A DNA stretch of 64,000 bases, from NCBI RefSeq assembly GCF_900497805.2, contig NW_020954556.1, positions 30,640,039 through 30,704,038 of the forward strand, given 5' to 3'. A model generated the notes under the pieces. It had not been told where the DNA came from. It was given only the letters and a program-made list of their open reading frames with translations, and did no database searches. The stretch is from Vombatus ursinus. Taxonomy: Eukaryota > Chordata > Mammalia > Diprotodontia > Vombatidae. Positions 53,869-64,000 of the stretch are shown here, piece after piece; position 1 is the first letter of the stretch, and each line of letters begins with the position of its first letter. The position numbers and the translations under genes were made by a program.

Positions 53869-54353
53869 GCTCTTCTTTTATTTCCAGACAGTCTCTCTCC
53901 CACATTTCAGTCGGCATATAAATACCCATCAGCACCCCAGTCTCAGGGACTGTCCCAGACAGCTGTACTGTCCACTGTGTATTGTATACGTAATGTAATA
54001 CCATTAACCATAATGCTGTCACATGGTAGGAAAAGCACTATAGACTACTGTACCGGGAGGAAGGAGAGAAGTGGCCAGCCTGGCCAGCTCTCTTTTATAT
54101 AATCACCATCCCAAACCTGCATTTCTCTGAAAGCAAGAAAAATAACCCAGCCACCTTTTGATTACACTTTTACACAAATTAATGTAATTTTCTTTTATAA
54201 CAGTATTTGCTGTGGGGTTCAATTTGGTCCGGCAGGCACTGGGTAGTGGAAACCGTGTTAACAGCATCCCTATTGGGAGAGCATACTCAAAGAGGAGGGG
54301 GAGGGAAAAAAACCCCAACAAAACTCCACACCTCACACCTATACATCTTTGTA
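53863..54353. other. Repeat-poor unique block
   Basis: CCACCTTTTGATTACACTTT and ACACAAATTAATGTAATTTTC (about 54150-54190) give part of it the texture of conserved non-coding DNA. No gene seen. Confidence 0.35.
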
Positions 54354-54373
54354 TGCTGCTACTGCTGCTGTTG

Positions 54374-54420
<47 letters not shown>
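54354..54420 (+). repeat. (CTG)n triplet repeat
   Basis: Imperfect TGC/TAC/TTG units from 54354, then a pure CTG run at 54377-54420 (44 bases, almost 15 units). It reads as poly-Leu, poly-Cys or poly-Ala by frame, and none of these frames is supported as a gene. Confidence 0.95.
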
Positions 54421-54422
<2 letters not shown>

Positions 54423-55685
54423 GATTGGTTTAAGATGGTACCTTGGTGCCCTGCCACATTCTGTCTCCTTGGTACCGAAGCAGCGCTCTGTTTCTTGTCA
54501 CTGAGTGGATGATGATTATCTGTACCAGGGTCTCAAGGGTGCTCAAGCTTTGCTGGCAATTGGAGCTGAGCTGCTTCAGCTGAAGGATTTTAAAAGCTGA
54601 ACAAGGCCAAGGCACCATTACCGGTCACTTGCTTCGTGATGCTTGTTGGAGAGGGGGTGGAGGGTGGCAAAAAGGGGCATTGGGGAGAAGGGGGAGAGGA
54701 GATGGGAGGGCATATGATAGCTGTATCCCCTCCCTTGTGCTCTCTCTCCTTCTGTTCCCAACTCTCCTCTCCTCCCCTCCCCACCTTCCTGTGCCTTTTT
54801 AGCCACTGTACCCTTGCCGAGGAATGACAAGGTTATGTCAGTGTGGTCTGAGAATCTATTGATCAGTACCATCAAAGATCTGTGCAGGAGTTTAGGGATT
54901 TGGTGCTTTGCATAACACCCCACTCATCTCTGTTAACTCCTCCAGTCCCAGGCTTGTGTCACCTCCAAGGCTAGCTGTTTGCAAAACTTGGTAATTTCTG
55001 TGACAGCTGCTTTCCGAACTCTAGTCATAAGGCTGTCAAAACCATTGTAATTACGATTGTAACAGAGCTCAGGTGCGTGACCCTGCCAGCTAAGTAGGTG
55101 AGGGAAATGGGTAACATGCAGGGAGGGGTAAAAGGGCACCTAACCCCCACCCCCAGCACACAAACACCTGGACAGGTTTGTACTGTCCCCTGGAGGGACA
55201 GGGAATGAAAGGACCAAATATGTAGAAAGATCTTGTTGACCTCCACTCTCCTAACCTTGGGTTATTTCTCTTTCAGCCATTGGAAAATGGAAAGGAACCC
55301 TTGCACCATATCCTTGGATTCTGACAGATATAACAAGTATCTGTGTGTGCATACACCCACAACAGTCTTCCCCAAGGATTCTTGAGCAATGGATACATCT
55401 CTAAAGCCACATAATGACTGATTGAGTTTTTCCCTCGGCATAATTTAAAGACATACACATATAGGATATTAGGATCACTATGGTCACTCTGGGCCTTAAT
55501 AGTGTTAGGACAGGGGAATCCTTAGGATATAACTTGTAGCCTCCAAATCCCAAACCAAACAAGCAATTCCAATTTATTTCTCTACCTTTCATTGTGAAGG
55601 TACAAAGGATGCATAGGTGAGGTTTCTGTTTTGGAGCTAGACAACCAGTTTAGAAAGCAGCTACCTTGAAGTCTGCCGTCCATTC
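54421..55685. promoter_or_regulatory. Repeat-poor block, candidate conserved non-coding DNA
   Basis: No interspersed repeat. Segments such as ATTGATCAGTACCATCAAAG (54858) and ACCATTGTAATTACGATTGT (55041) are motif-dense. Overlapping frames of 60-101 codons on both strands at 54590-54923 follow the low-complexity GGGGAG sequence and are not credible. Confidence 0.3.
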
Positions 55686-55689
55686 AGCT

Positions 55690-56250
55690 GCCAAAGTGAG
55701 ATTCCTAAATCACAAGTCTGACAATGCCACTCTCCTTCTCCAGATGTTCCAGGGGCCCCCTTGGACATCTAGGATAATACACAAACCTTCAGTTTGGCAT
55801 TTAAAGTTCTTTGCAATCTGACTCCAGCCTCCCTTTACAGACTTATTGCCTATTACTCCCCTTCATATACTCTCTAGACTAGCCCAATTGGCCTATATGC
55901 GGTTCCTCACAGTAGATCCCAGCTCCTGTTTCTAACCTTTTGTAAGAGCTGACCCCCACACCTGGAATGCCCTCCTTCCTTCCCCATTTTCTTCATCTTT
56001 CAGTTTAAGCCTAAACTTCTACACGAGGCTTTTCTTGATTCCATCCAGTGGCTATCTCCTCTCCACCCCTGAAATAACCTTGAATCGACTTTGTATATAT
56101 CTTGTATTCCCTTAAATGTGTGTATGTTGCTTCACCACAGTAGAGAATAAACTCCTGTTTGGTTTCTGTTTTTGTATCCCTGTTACTTAGTATAGTTCCT
56201 GGCATGAGGTAGATGCTTAATAAAAATACTTGTTGATTGAGTGAGTGATT
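55690..56250 (+). mobile_element. L2 LINE, 3' end, longest sense copy
   Basis: Complete run of late L2 landmarks: AAGTGAGATTCCTAAATCAC, CAATGCCACTCTCCTTCTCC, GTTTGGCATTTAAAGTTCTT, CTTTCAGTTTAAGCCTAAAC, ATAAACTCCTGTTTGGTTTC, TAGTATAGTTCCTGGCATGA and the end TTAATAAAAATACTTGTTGA. Confidence 0.9.
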
Positions 56251-56554
56251 GAAGCTGATCATGGAGAATTGCAACTTTTTCAGAGCTTGGTGTTTGCTTG
56301 TTCTGTGGTCAAAAAGTTATCCAACTGGGAGCCAATAGCATTTGACAGGTTACTTCTATCAGATCTTCTGGAACAGAGCCAAGAGGATCACTGAATTGGA
56401 ACTGAGGATCCGGTCTATGTGGAAGTAGAAATTTGAGCGTTGGCTTGACTTTGAGGTCCAAGGAAGAAGGATAGTGATCTCTAGTAGAGAAGGGAAGAGG
56501 AAGAGAGCCATATCCCAGGCAGGAGAGAATGGTGTAAAGGAAGGAAGCAGTCAC
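56251..56554. other. Unique sequence
   Basis: Nothing recognised. Confidence 0.4.
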
Positions 56555-56595
56555 ATTTCATTCATTCATTCATTCATTCATTCACTCACTCATTT
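56555..56595. repeat. (ATTC)n microsatellite
   Basis: Seven ATTC units, then CACTCACTCATTT. Confidence 0.9.
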
Positions 56596-56599
56596 ATCC

Positions 56600-56760
56600 A
56601 GTCATAGGATCATAGACCTAGACCTGGGAAGGGACCTCAAACGCCATCTAGTTCAATCCTTTCATTAAATCTTTTATTATTAAGTGCCTATTGTATACGC
56701 AAAGCACTGTGTTAGGCACTGGGGAAGAGATGCAAAGATAATTAAGACAGGAAGGTGCCA
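56600..56760 (-). mobile_element. L2/L3-like 3' fragments
   Basis: TCATAGACCTAGACCTGGGA with CCATCTAGTTCAATCCTTTC is the reverse of an MIR3/L3-type end; TTAAGTGCCTATTGTATACG and GTTAGGCACTGGGGAAGAGA is a reversed L2 terminus. Confidence 0.6.
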
Positions 56761-57224
56761 GTCCCATGTTGCACAGAAAGCTGTTTGGAGAACTCTTCTG
56801 GAATTCAGTGAGATCTTACACAGGACAAAACACATTTCTGAAGACAGAATGATGGGTTTAGTTTGTGGTTCTCCACAATATTTTCTCTCTACCCTCTCCT
56901 CCATGTACTTTTGGATAGCTGCAACATTTGTGCATGGAGGGAGGCACGGGTTGCCGTATATTTCTGTTCATGAGGCTGAATGCAAATGAAGTTTGGCCAG
57001 CACCAAGCTGAAATGATTGCCCAGGAGGAGAGCAAGTTATCTGCTAAGTTCAGCAGCAGGAGAGGGCTGCCAGTAGCTGAGCTGTGCCCTCCTCTCCGGG
57101 TGTCACTACAGCTAATGTACATCACTTTAGTGGCCCTCAAGGGGACAGGGAATAAATCACCTGGCTGGAGAGGAGGGAAGAGGTAGAGGCTTAGAGGGAG
57201 AGAGTCAAGAGCATAAAAAGAGAG
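56761..57224. other. Unique sequence, no gene supported
   Basis: Octamer ATGCAAAT at 56980-56987. Opposed frames of 68-101 codons overlap (56680-57186) and carry no motif. Confidence 0.35.
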
Positions 57225-57300
57225 CTTGGGGAAGAGGAGAGGAGGGGAGGAAAGGAAAGGGAAGGGGAGGGGAGGAGAGGAGAGAAGAGGAGGGGAGGAA
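57225..57300. repeat. G/A polypurine tract
   Basis: About 75 bases of G and A only, with many GGGG and GGGGAGG blocks; possible quadruplex or triplex former. Confidence 0.95.
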
Positions 57301-58100
57301 AATCTCCCAGCCAGACGACTGCCAACCCCTCTCGGAATCCTAGCTCTTCATTCCCTGCTGTCCTAAAAGCCTCATTTGCTGAGGCTGACGAGACCCCTCT
57401 GCTGAGCCACACATATTTCCCGTATTAGAGCGTCAACTTTCAACACTTTGGGGGCTTAAAGTTTGGATTCCAGGCACTTATGTTTACAGTGTGACTCCAG
57501 CTCCCTCTCCTAACAGCTTTGAGGGACATTCATGTTAGTGTTAAGGAGAACGGCTGCCTCAGGAGAGAGGGGAAAGTGGTATCTGGGCTGTATATTTGTA
57601 ATGGGTAGTTCTTGGCTCTCTTACTGTCTGACCCGTGGCCCTCAAATCCCAGAACTCTTATTTGAAACTGAACCAGCAGAGGGTCAGTGCTGGCTTACTT
57701 CCCAATCCTGACTGTATTCGAAGCCTACAGCAAAGGTAGAGAAAAGGCAGTGGGATTTTTTACATTTTTTTTCCTAATCTTAATACTGTTTTCAGAGTTC
57801 TGGGGAAGAAATTTTGGGTGATTCTTCTGGACTTGCTTTGTCCAAACATGAGGGTCTCTTTTCCCCCAGTATCTTTCCATTACATAATGACTTTATTCAT
57901 ACCATCACTTCTTTCTAGACAACAGATTAGGGAATGAAGGGGCCAAGGAGACAGGGAAGTCATTATCAGCCAAGCTGAAATCAGGGGTGAGAGAGAGAAG
58001 GAGAAGCAAGATGAAGTAGACATTTCCAATGAAAGGATTTCTTTTCCAGATAATGCAGATTAGACAAGAAATACGTAGCCTTCTGTGTGTGGATTCAGGG
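57301..58100. promoter_or_regulatory. Repeat-poor block, candidate conserved non-coding DNA
   Basis: No repeat, no convincing frame. CGTATTAGAGCGTCAACTTT (57421) and TAATACTGTTTTCAGAGTTC (57781) are examples of its non-repetitive texture. Confidence 0.3.
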
Positions 58101-58108
58101 CAGTGACA

Positions 58109-58238
58109 TATTACACACACAGACACCTATTGCTCATGGGGTACAGGCAGGCGTGTGCAGGGCTGTGAGATATTACACACATGTACAAGCACATGCCTGC
58201 TTGTACCCCATGAGCAATAGGTGTCCATGTGTGTAATA
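58109..58238. other. Near-perfect long hairpin (50-bp stem, 30-base loop)
   Basis: Bases 58109-58158 pair with 58189-58238 with two mismatches (58120 and 58121) and two G-T pairs. The loop is 58159-58188. The core of the left arm reads ACACCTATTGCTCATGGGGT. The loop itself repeats, in the same sense as the left arm, TATTACACACATG. It does not look like a transposon end. A structured RNA, a small-RNA source or a template-switch scar are the options. Confidence 0.85.
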
Positions 58239-60160
58239 CAGCCCACAATGGGGGAAGGAGGAACTTGAAAGTAAGTCCAAGCTTTTCTACAAACAAACAA
58301 ATAAAAACCTGAAAACAAACCCCCAAACCTCAGAAATGCTCCCCAGCCTCAGAGTTTCACTTCTGTCAAATATTTTCATTTCCCCTTTACGTTCTTGTTG
58401 CTTTTCAGAACACCTTAGGAGTGAGGGGCTATTGCTTCTTGGCTGCCTCCTGCCTCTGCCAGTGCTGCTGCTGGTTTATGATCTCGCCGTTTTAATGAGA
58501 GCACAATCAATAACTATGGAGAGGTGCTGAGGACGTTACAAAGGAACTAACCTTTAACAAGTCAAATCCAGATGAGGTGCAAACTGGATGGACAAGAGGA
58601 TTAAAGTATTTATGGCAAAATATTAGAAACACGGGTAAAATTAGTCCTCATGGTGTTAAATATTTTACTTTTGGCAAGTCAGTATTTAAAGATCTTTCAT
58701 CCATGTTTTGCTTAAAGTATTACAATAAGCCCTGGATTTTTCACAGTTATACTTGTATATTTTCACAGCTGTTTTAATCAGAAAAATTAATGTGCTTTTG
58801 ATAGCTTGGAAATCTATCATTGGCAAACGCTTTACAAAAATGTGTTACACAGCAGAGTGGAAATCCTCAACATTATATATTTTGCCTATTTGAAATTCAC
58901 AGAATTTCCCCTAAATATTTTCTTGAGTAAATTAATCTAACAACTCTGGGCCATCTTCTTGGATAATCTCTTTTGTTCCAGATGCAGAGATTGCTATTGT
59001 TAACATTCTTTTGGATCCAGACTTGGACTGTCTGTTACTGGGGGAGACACAATTGCGATTTTTTGTTTGTATTAGATTTATTTGCCCAAGTAAAATATAC
59101 AACACAAACTGATGAGCTGGGACAGACACTTTTCTGAATGGTCTTAAGACAACTGTCTCGGGTCCAGTGTTCCTCTCTATTTCCACAGACAGCATGTAAA
59201 ATGATAACTTTTCTTAACCCACGTGTTCATCCTCACACACACACATACATATGAGTAGTAAGGTGTATGGGGGTGAGGGATTGGGGGGTGGAGTGAGAGA
59301 CAGAATCAGTGAGTACCCACTGATGCGGGGCAAAGAGAAAACTCCTACCAGCAAATGTTGAGTTATGCCTCCGATCACATCAACCAAAATCTCTCACAAT
59401 GAGCGTAGACGACCAAGGAGCAGAAACAAAAGAGATTAACCAAAGTCTTGGCTTGCCACTGTTTGCCTTGCAAAGAGAGAGTCTGATTTAGAAGGGGAGT
59501 GGGGGGGGGGGGAATCTGTGGATTAATGTGAACTTTAATACTGAAGCGGTGTGTGTTTATTGCTGGTGACCACAAGACATAAATCTTGCCAGCACAATGT
59601 ACAATGGGAGGCAGCCCCTAGATTTTTTTTTTTCCAGTCTCAATTTGTGTGTAAGTGTGTGTTAAGTGCCGTTGAAAAATAGTGACCTTTAATAAAGGAT
59701 TGTATCCTGAGACTCTTTTCCCAGACACACGGTGACCTTTCAAACCAGACTGGGGTGAGGGGGTGTGGAGCCTGGACTTTGAACCGGCCAGTTCCTGCTG
59801 GGTTCCTCTGTTAGCCTGGCTACTACTTATTGTGACACAAGGGAGCGTTCTGTATGCAAAGCAGGCTGGCCTGCCAGCCTGAACCTTTGCAAATCAATTT
59901 GTCTGTGAAGGCGAGTCCACTGGAGTGAAAGATGGTCTAGCAGGACACACTGCGCCCCTCTCTTTGTGACATCATCGCTTGTGGCACTCTTGTCAGGCAC
60001 ATCAACCCGAAAGGGACTGTTGGAAAGGGAGGGGTGGGGGGTGGGGACTGTAGAGGGGGGATGGGAGAGGTTAATCCTTCCTGACCAACTGTGGTCCGAG
60101 AGACAGACAAGGGGCGTTCTTCTTTAGGAGACAAAGCAGGGTGTTCTTGAGGGGGTGAGC
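58239..60160. promoter_or_regulatory. Longest repeat-poor block, candidate enhancer cluster
   Basis: Almost 2 kb without a recognisable interspersed repeat. Motif-rich parts: GGTAAAATTAGTCCTCATGG (58635), AATCAGAAAAATTAATGTGC (58777), GGTGACCTTTCAAACCAGAC (59730) and CTTTGCAAATCAATTTGTCT (59884). Frames up to 87 codons (58932-59195, minus) have no known domain. A C/G homopolymer lies at 59503-59511. Confidence 0.4.
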
Positions 60161-61624
60161 TGAGGGGAGGAGGAGGTGTTCCCTCCCTTCAATATACCCA
60201 TTCATACCCCTGGCAGGACTATGGTGGCTTGCTTAACCCTCACTCCCAACTGTCCCATGGATCTGTCAGGTATCTGACTCCCAGGGACCAAAGGAGAGTT
60301 AGGGCCCAGGGTAAAGGTTAAAGGACATGGGGGAGGAGGGAGGGAGACCGACTGGATGGGTGTACCTGGAGAATAGAATAGAGACACTGGTGAGTGAGGG
60401 TCTTGGATGTCCCCTTTCCATTTGAGAGACCCTCAGCTGCAATTCTCTCCTACAGTAAACCTTTTCATAAGGGTTAATATTTTTATTGATTTCCCTGGGT
60501 CTCTTCAACACCTAGGCCTCTACATTAATCAGTATCTTAAAATGCCAGGAAAGACAGAGAAATTCAATTACTTTGTTCCCTAAATTCAAACTTCTCTGTG
60601 CAGTCCTCTTAAAGATATGGAAATCCTGCATTTTTCATAAAACAGTGGTTAGATCAATTTCTATGTAAGCAATTAATCATTTTTATACTCCACAAAAGAT
60701 GGGGAGCAAAGTTCGGCCTACTAGAGCAACACTGACTGATTAGTCTCTCTGTGAGCAGCCTTGTGGGGAAGACCCAAAACTCTTGACTAGCATACAAAGA
60801 TGGCCCATGATGACATAACCTCTGAGCCTCTAGAAGATGTGTCTCATGGCAGTGGTGGGGGATCTGCTGGCCACCCTGAAGGTTCTCAGGAAATGTGGAG
60901 GGTCTGGAAAAATGTAATGAACATTCTGATAGCATAAGTTCCTTGAATGAATGGCTCAGTCCTGAAGGGTGTAAAAGATCTGGGAACATTTGATTAGGGG
61001 TCATGAGGGAGAGGGGAGAGGGAAAGCGGAATAGACACAATATTTTCAAACACCTGTTTCACTTTATAGGCTGATATCAAAGGCTGATTAAGATGTGTTT
61101 GTGTCTATGTATAAATAGACACACACATGTATTTATCTACGTATTATTTGGGGGGGACTAGTGATCATGTTTTCCATCATAACCCCAAAATGCAGAAAAC
61201 CAATATTTTATCTGTATACCATGTCCTTTCTAGGCAGGCTTATAGAATGATTTGCAGTGTTATTTATAAGCTGACAGAGGGAAGAAATTAGGGGGAGGGG
61301 AGAGGAATAGGTAGGTATTTAAAGTAGAAATAATTGAAAGGTGCATTTGATCTCTCACCTTTTAAGAATAAAAGCAAAAAGGTTAGTATGGACCAGAATG
61401 CCAGAGGAGAATTTCTTAGAACATACACATTTTGTTTTGAATTATTATTTTTTTATTTTTAGGTTGTTGTTGTTTTTATTTTTTTAAAGATCAGTTGTCT
61501 AAAATGATGGCAGGTAACTGGGGTGTCTTATTCTGATATACAGGATTTTGGTATCCCTTCTGTTTTCAGTGAATGATAGACAGGGTTGGCAATATTTGAA
61601 TCACGGAATGGAAAGCCAGGAGAG
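60161..61624. other. Unique sequence, no gene supported
   Basis: A 131-codon minus-strand frame (60654-61049) is the longest on that strand but has no motif, signal peptide or repeat-independent support. A small palindrome GTGTCTATGTATAAATAGACAC lies at about 61100. Confidence 0.35.
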
Positions 61625-61785
61625 AAGACACAGAGTCTAAATTTCTCATTCTGTAAGTGAGGTTATTGAGGCTCAGTAAAGTTAAGTGACTTGTTCCACA
61701 TCCTATGGCTAGTAAGGGGTCAGCAGGAACTTGAACCTTCTAATTCCTAGTCTAGGGTTCTTTCAACTCTATTATGCTAGAGGTT
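61625..61785 (-). mobile_element. MIR fragment
   Basis: CATTCTGTAAGTGAGGTTAT, GAGGCTCAGTAAAGTTAAGT and CTAATTCCTAGTCTAGGGTT. Confidence 0.65.
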
Positions 61786-63424
61786 GTAATGTGGACAGAG
61801 GTATAGTTTGGTTCTAGTGATCTTGGAGTCTTCTATAGCAATGAAAAGGAAATAGAAGGTAGAAAAGTGGAAGTCAAGAATGCAGTAAAAGCATCATGCC
61901 TAGGAATGCTGTTAGGATCCTGGAGCCAGGGCAGTGACTGAGCTTGTCTTTATCTACCCATGTGACTATATCTGGGTAGGGAACCCATAGGGAAGAAACT
62001 CCTACCAATACCAATCAGCAACCATCTTGAAATTTTAGTGTTATAGAGAATTACCTAGAGTTCAGTGTCACCAGGAAAGTATTTGGGGAAAGTGAGGATC
62101 GAACCCAGGTCTTCCTGACTCCCGGGCTGGCTCTCTATCACATTTCACTGGCACTCAAATAGGAGTTAGAGGTATAAAATTAAAAACAAGCAAATATCTA
62201 AGAGATGGGCTAGCAAACTCCAAAATAATCTAAAGAGATACTGACTGGAAGACAGTAGTAATAATTAAGTCTACAGGTGATTGGTGAGATCTTCCAGAAA
62301 GAGGAGAGAAGATGGTTAAAAAGGGAATATAAAATTAATAACACTTTATTGTATTTATTAGATGTACTTTGTTATAATTTGGGTCAACTCTTATCTCCTA
62401 GAAGAATAAAAACGACATCCAGCAAAAGCCTGATAAGCCATGATTAGCCTATGAGGTGGATGTTGATTCTGTCCCCCACATAGGTGTTATAAGATATTCG
62501 ATTGTATTCCCCACAGATACGAACCAAGCCCAGAGCCCGAGACATGAGAATAGAATGAGGAATTTCTTTCTGGAATAACATAAACCGGAACCATTGTTAT
62601 TAAGCATCACTGTATCCTTATATAAATATATAGTTGCAAAGAGTATTCTGATCTCTTATTCACCTTCATGTGGCATGACTGGCCAACAGGTTATCTCATA
62701 GTATCTTAATTTTCCAGATTGGGAAAAAGCAATTAAGTGACTTGGACAAAGAAGTTGGAGCTAGAGAACTGACCTTGTGGACTTGGCTCTCTTCTGTGTC
62801 TCTCCCTGTCTACACATTCTCCCAGTTGAATTTGTGCTATTGACAGGTTATAAATAGAGTGGATTACATTATCTCAGAATGTTTCTCTTACCAAGAGAGA
62901 AAGTTGATTATTATTATCAACAGGAACTCTGAAAGAAATGGAGAAGAGATAGGGAATCTATAATGAGTTGAAGAAAGGAAAGGGGTCATTAGCCATCCAG
63001 GCCCATCATATTGGTGGCACAGGAATGAAAGCCTTCTTGAAAATGATCCAAGAGGCAGGAGTGAGCCACGATGGAACGAGGCAGGACATTTGCTAGTAAA
63101 AGAAAGGTCCAAGACTATTTTTCTTTGCTTCCTCTCATTAGAAGGGACAATAGTGTCTTTTTTGCCTTTGCCCCGACTGTGCCCAACAGAGAGGAAATGA
63201 CTTTGTAGACAATGTGGAAGATGAACAAAGTAGGCTATGACAACTGCTGAGTTTGTCCATTTAGGTTCACTGAGGTGTGATTACTAGTGAAGGGAAGGTG
63301 TGTGAAGCAGAAGACACTTGAAAAAGAGCAATGGCTTCTATGCATCAAACAGGTAATTTTTCTTAATGTGTAGTCTTTTCTATAGGAAGATGATGCTACT
63401 TACTGGTTCTTTATTCAATTCATT
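61786..63424. other. Unique sequence with one small MIR relic
   Basis: GGATCGAACCCAGGTCTTCC at 62096-62115 belongs to a short reversed MIR piece (62090-62155). Otherwise no repeat or gene is recognised. A 74-codon minus frame at 62888 has no motif. Confidence 0.35.
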
Positions 63425-63560
63425 AAAAAGTATTTATTATATACCTACTATGTGTCAGTGGAGACAAAGAGAAAAAACAAATGATAACAAAAAACAAGAG
63501 ATAGTGCTAGCTCTCAAGAAGCTTATATTCTACTAGAAGATTTATAGTTGGCTACACACA
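63425..63560 (-). mobile_element. L2 LINE, 3' terminus
   Basis: AAAGTATTTATTATATACCT, CTCTCAAGAAGCTTATATTC in reversed L2 order. Confidence 0.7.
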
Positions 63561-64000
63561 TTAAGATTTTATGGAATCATAAAAGATAAAACTCTCTCCC
63601 ATTTCCCTCTAATTTAGGAAGATTTTCCATATCCTTCCCTCTACGCTGGCCATCCCCTGTTCACTTACTTGTTTTGCATAATGATCAATCAATCAATAAA
63701 CATTTCTGTCTTAATAACTGATGACATAACTGTATGGTAGGAACTAGGTGAAGAGGAGGGTAACTTTTCCACAAAATGTGTGAATGAATTAAATGGGATC
63801 CTTAGAAAGTAAAACTGCCTATCTGGAAAAATGAAATGTGTGTGATAAAGTTAGGACTGAACTGTGGCCCTCCTTCTCCCTGCCCCTAGAACCTCCTCCC
63901 ACTCAAGAGTTTGAGTACAAAATATACTCTGAAAGTTTTATCTCCCCCCCCCCAAAAAGTTACTTGTTCGAAGATTTAAGTGGCATTATATGTGTAGTAA
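63561..64000. other. Unique sequence, ends at window edge
   Basis: ATCAATCAATCAATAAACAT at 63685-63704 may be a second small reversed L2 terminus. No gene seen. Confidence 0.4.

Noticed and set aside
54207-54512. Poly-Leu/poly-Cys frames over the CTG run
   Set aside because: The two frames overlap in different phases, with no start context or flanking coding signal.
58932-59195. 87-codon minus-strand frame in a repeat-poor block
   Set aside because: Tempting because the block looks conserved, but the protein resembles nothing I know and the conservation is more simply non-coding.
60654-61049. 131-codon minus-strand open frame
   Set aside because: No motif, no splice or poly(A) context that I could see, ordinary composition.
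1-64000. CRISPR arrays, tRNA or rRNA genes, bacterial operon features
   Set aside because: Short regular repeats here are microsatellites. The tRNA-like sequences are SINE heads with decayed promoter boxes and A-rich or RTE-like tails. The sequence is vertebrate nuclear DNA.

Overview
The window is a stretch of nuclear DNA from a marsupial (metatherian) mammal and holds no intact protein-coding gene that I can support. The organism call rests on the repeats: marsupial tRNA-derived SINEs (head GCAGCTAGGTGG, often with a BovB/RTE-like tail reading AAATGGGGTCAC), many old MIR/Ther-1, L2 and L3/CR1 copies, a marsupial-type L1 whose 5' end reads GGGAGGCAGAGCCAAGATGG, and short hAT-like elements ending in GTGTCAAACTCA. 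I cannot name the species. Most open reading frames of 60-157 codons lie in repeats, microsatellites or unconstrained sequence.

Layout. Positions 480-8440 are almost solid LINE-1: a half-L1 (HAL1-like) element on the minus strand, with 5' UTR, a decayed ORF1 and only the tail of ORF2 (870-4026), sits among older L1 pieces in both orientations. From 9.3 to 24.4 kb SINEs, MIRs, L2 ends and small DNA transposons alternate with unique sequence, and a processed pseudogene of KDELR1 (20644-22066, bounded by 11-bp target-site duplications) is the one recognisable host-gene relic. Positions 24433-24976 form a long inverted repeat around an AT-rich microsatellite. From 29.6 to 48.6 kb lie nested ancient repeats: an L3/CR1 copy cut by a SINE and by a hAT element, a long L2 copy cut by a SINE, and an L1 3' end inserted in an L2 tail with a 20-bp duplication.

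From 48.6 to 64 kb repeats are sparser. This part holds a long pyrimidine tract, a CTG triplet run, a polypurine tract, an almost perfect 50-bp-stem hairpin at 58109-58238, and long repeat-poor blocks (54.4-55.6, 57.3-60.1 kb) that look like conserved non-coding DNA. Similar blocks occur at 14.2-16.3, 27.9-28.4, 37.6-37.9, 41.5-41.9 and 43.6-44.0 kb. Taken together the window looks like intergenic or intronic DNA, perhaps in the regulatory surroundings of a developmental gene, but no gene identity can be read from it.

I did not find an unknown biological system. The observations most worth following up are the 58.1-kb hairpin, the 24.4-kb inverted repeat, the HAL1-like element, the unclassified three-copy repeat family and a possible minus-strand terminal exon near 45.2-45.8 kb. 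All repeat family names come from remembered consensus features, not from a database search, and edges are approximate unless a duplication is stated.
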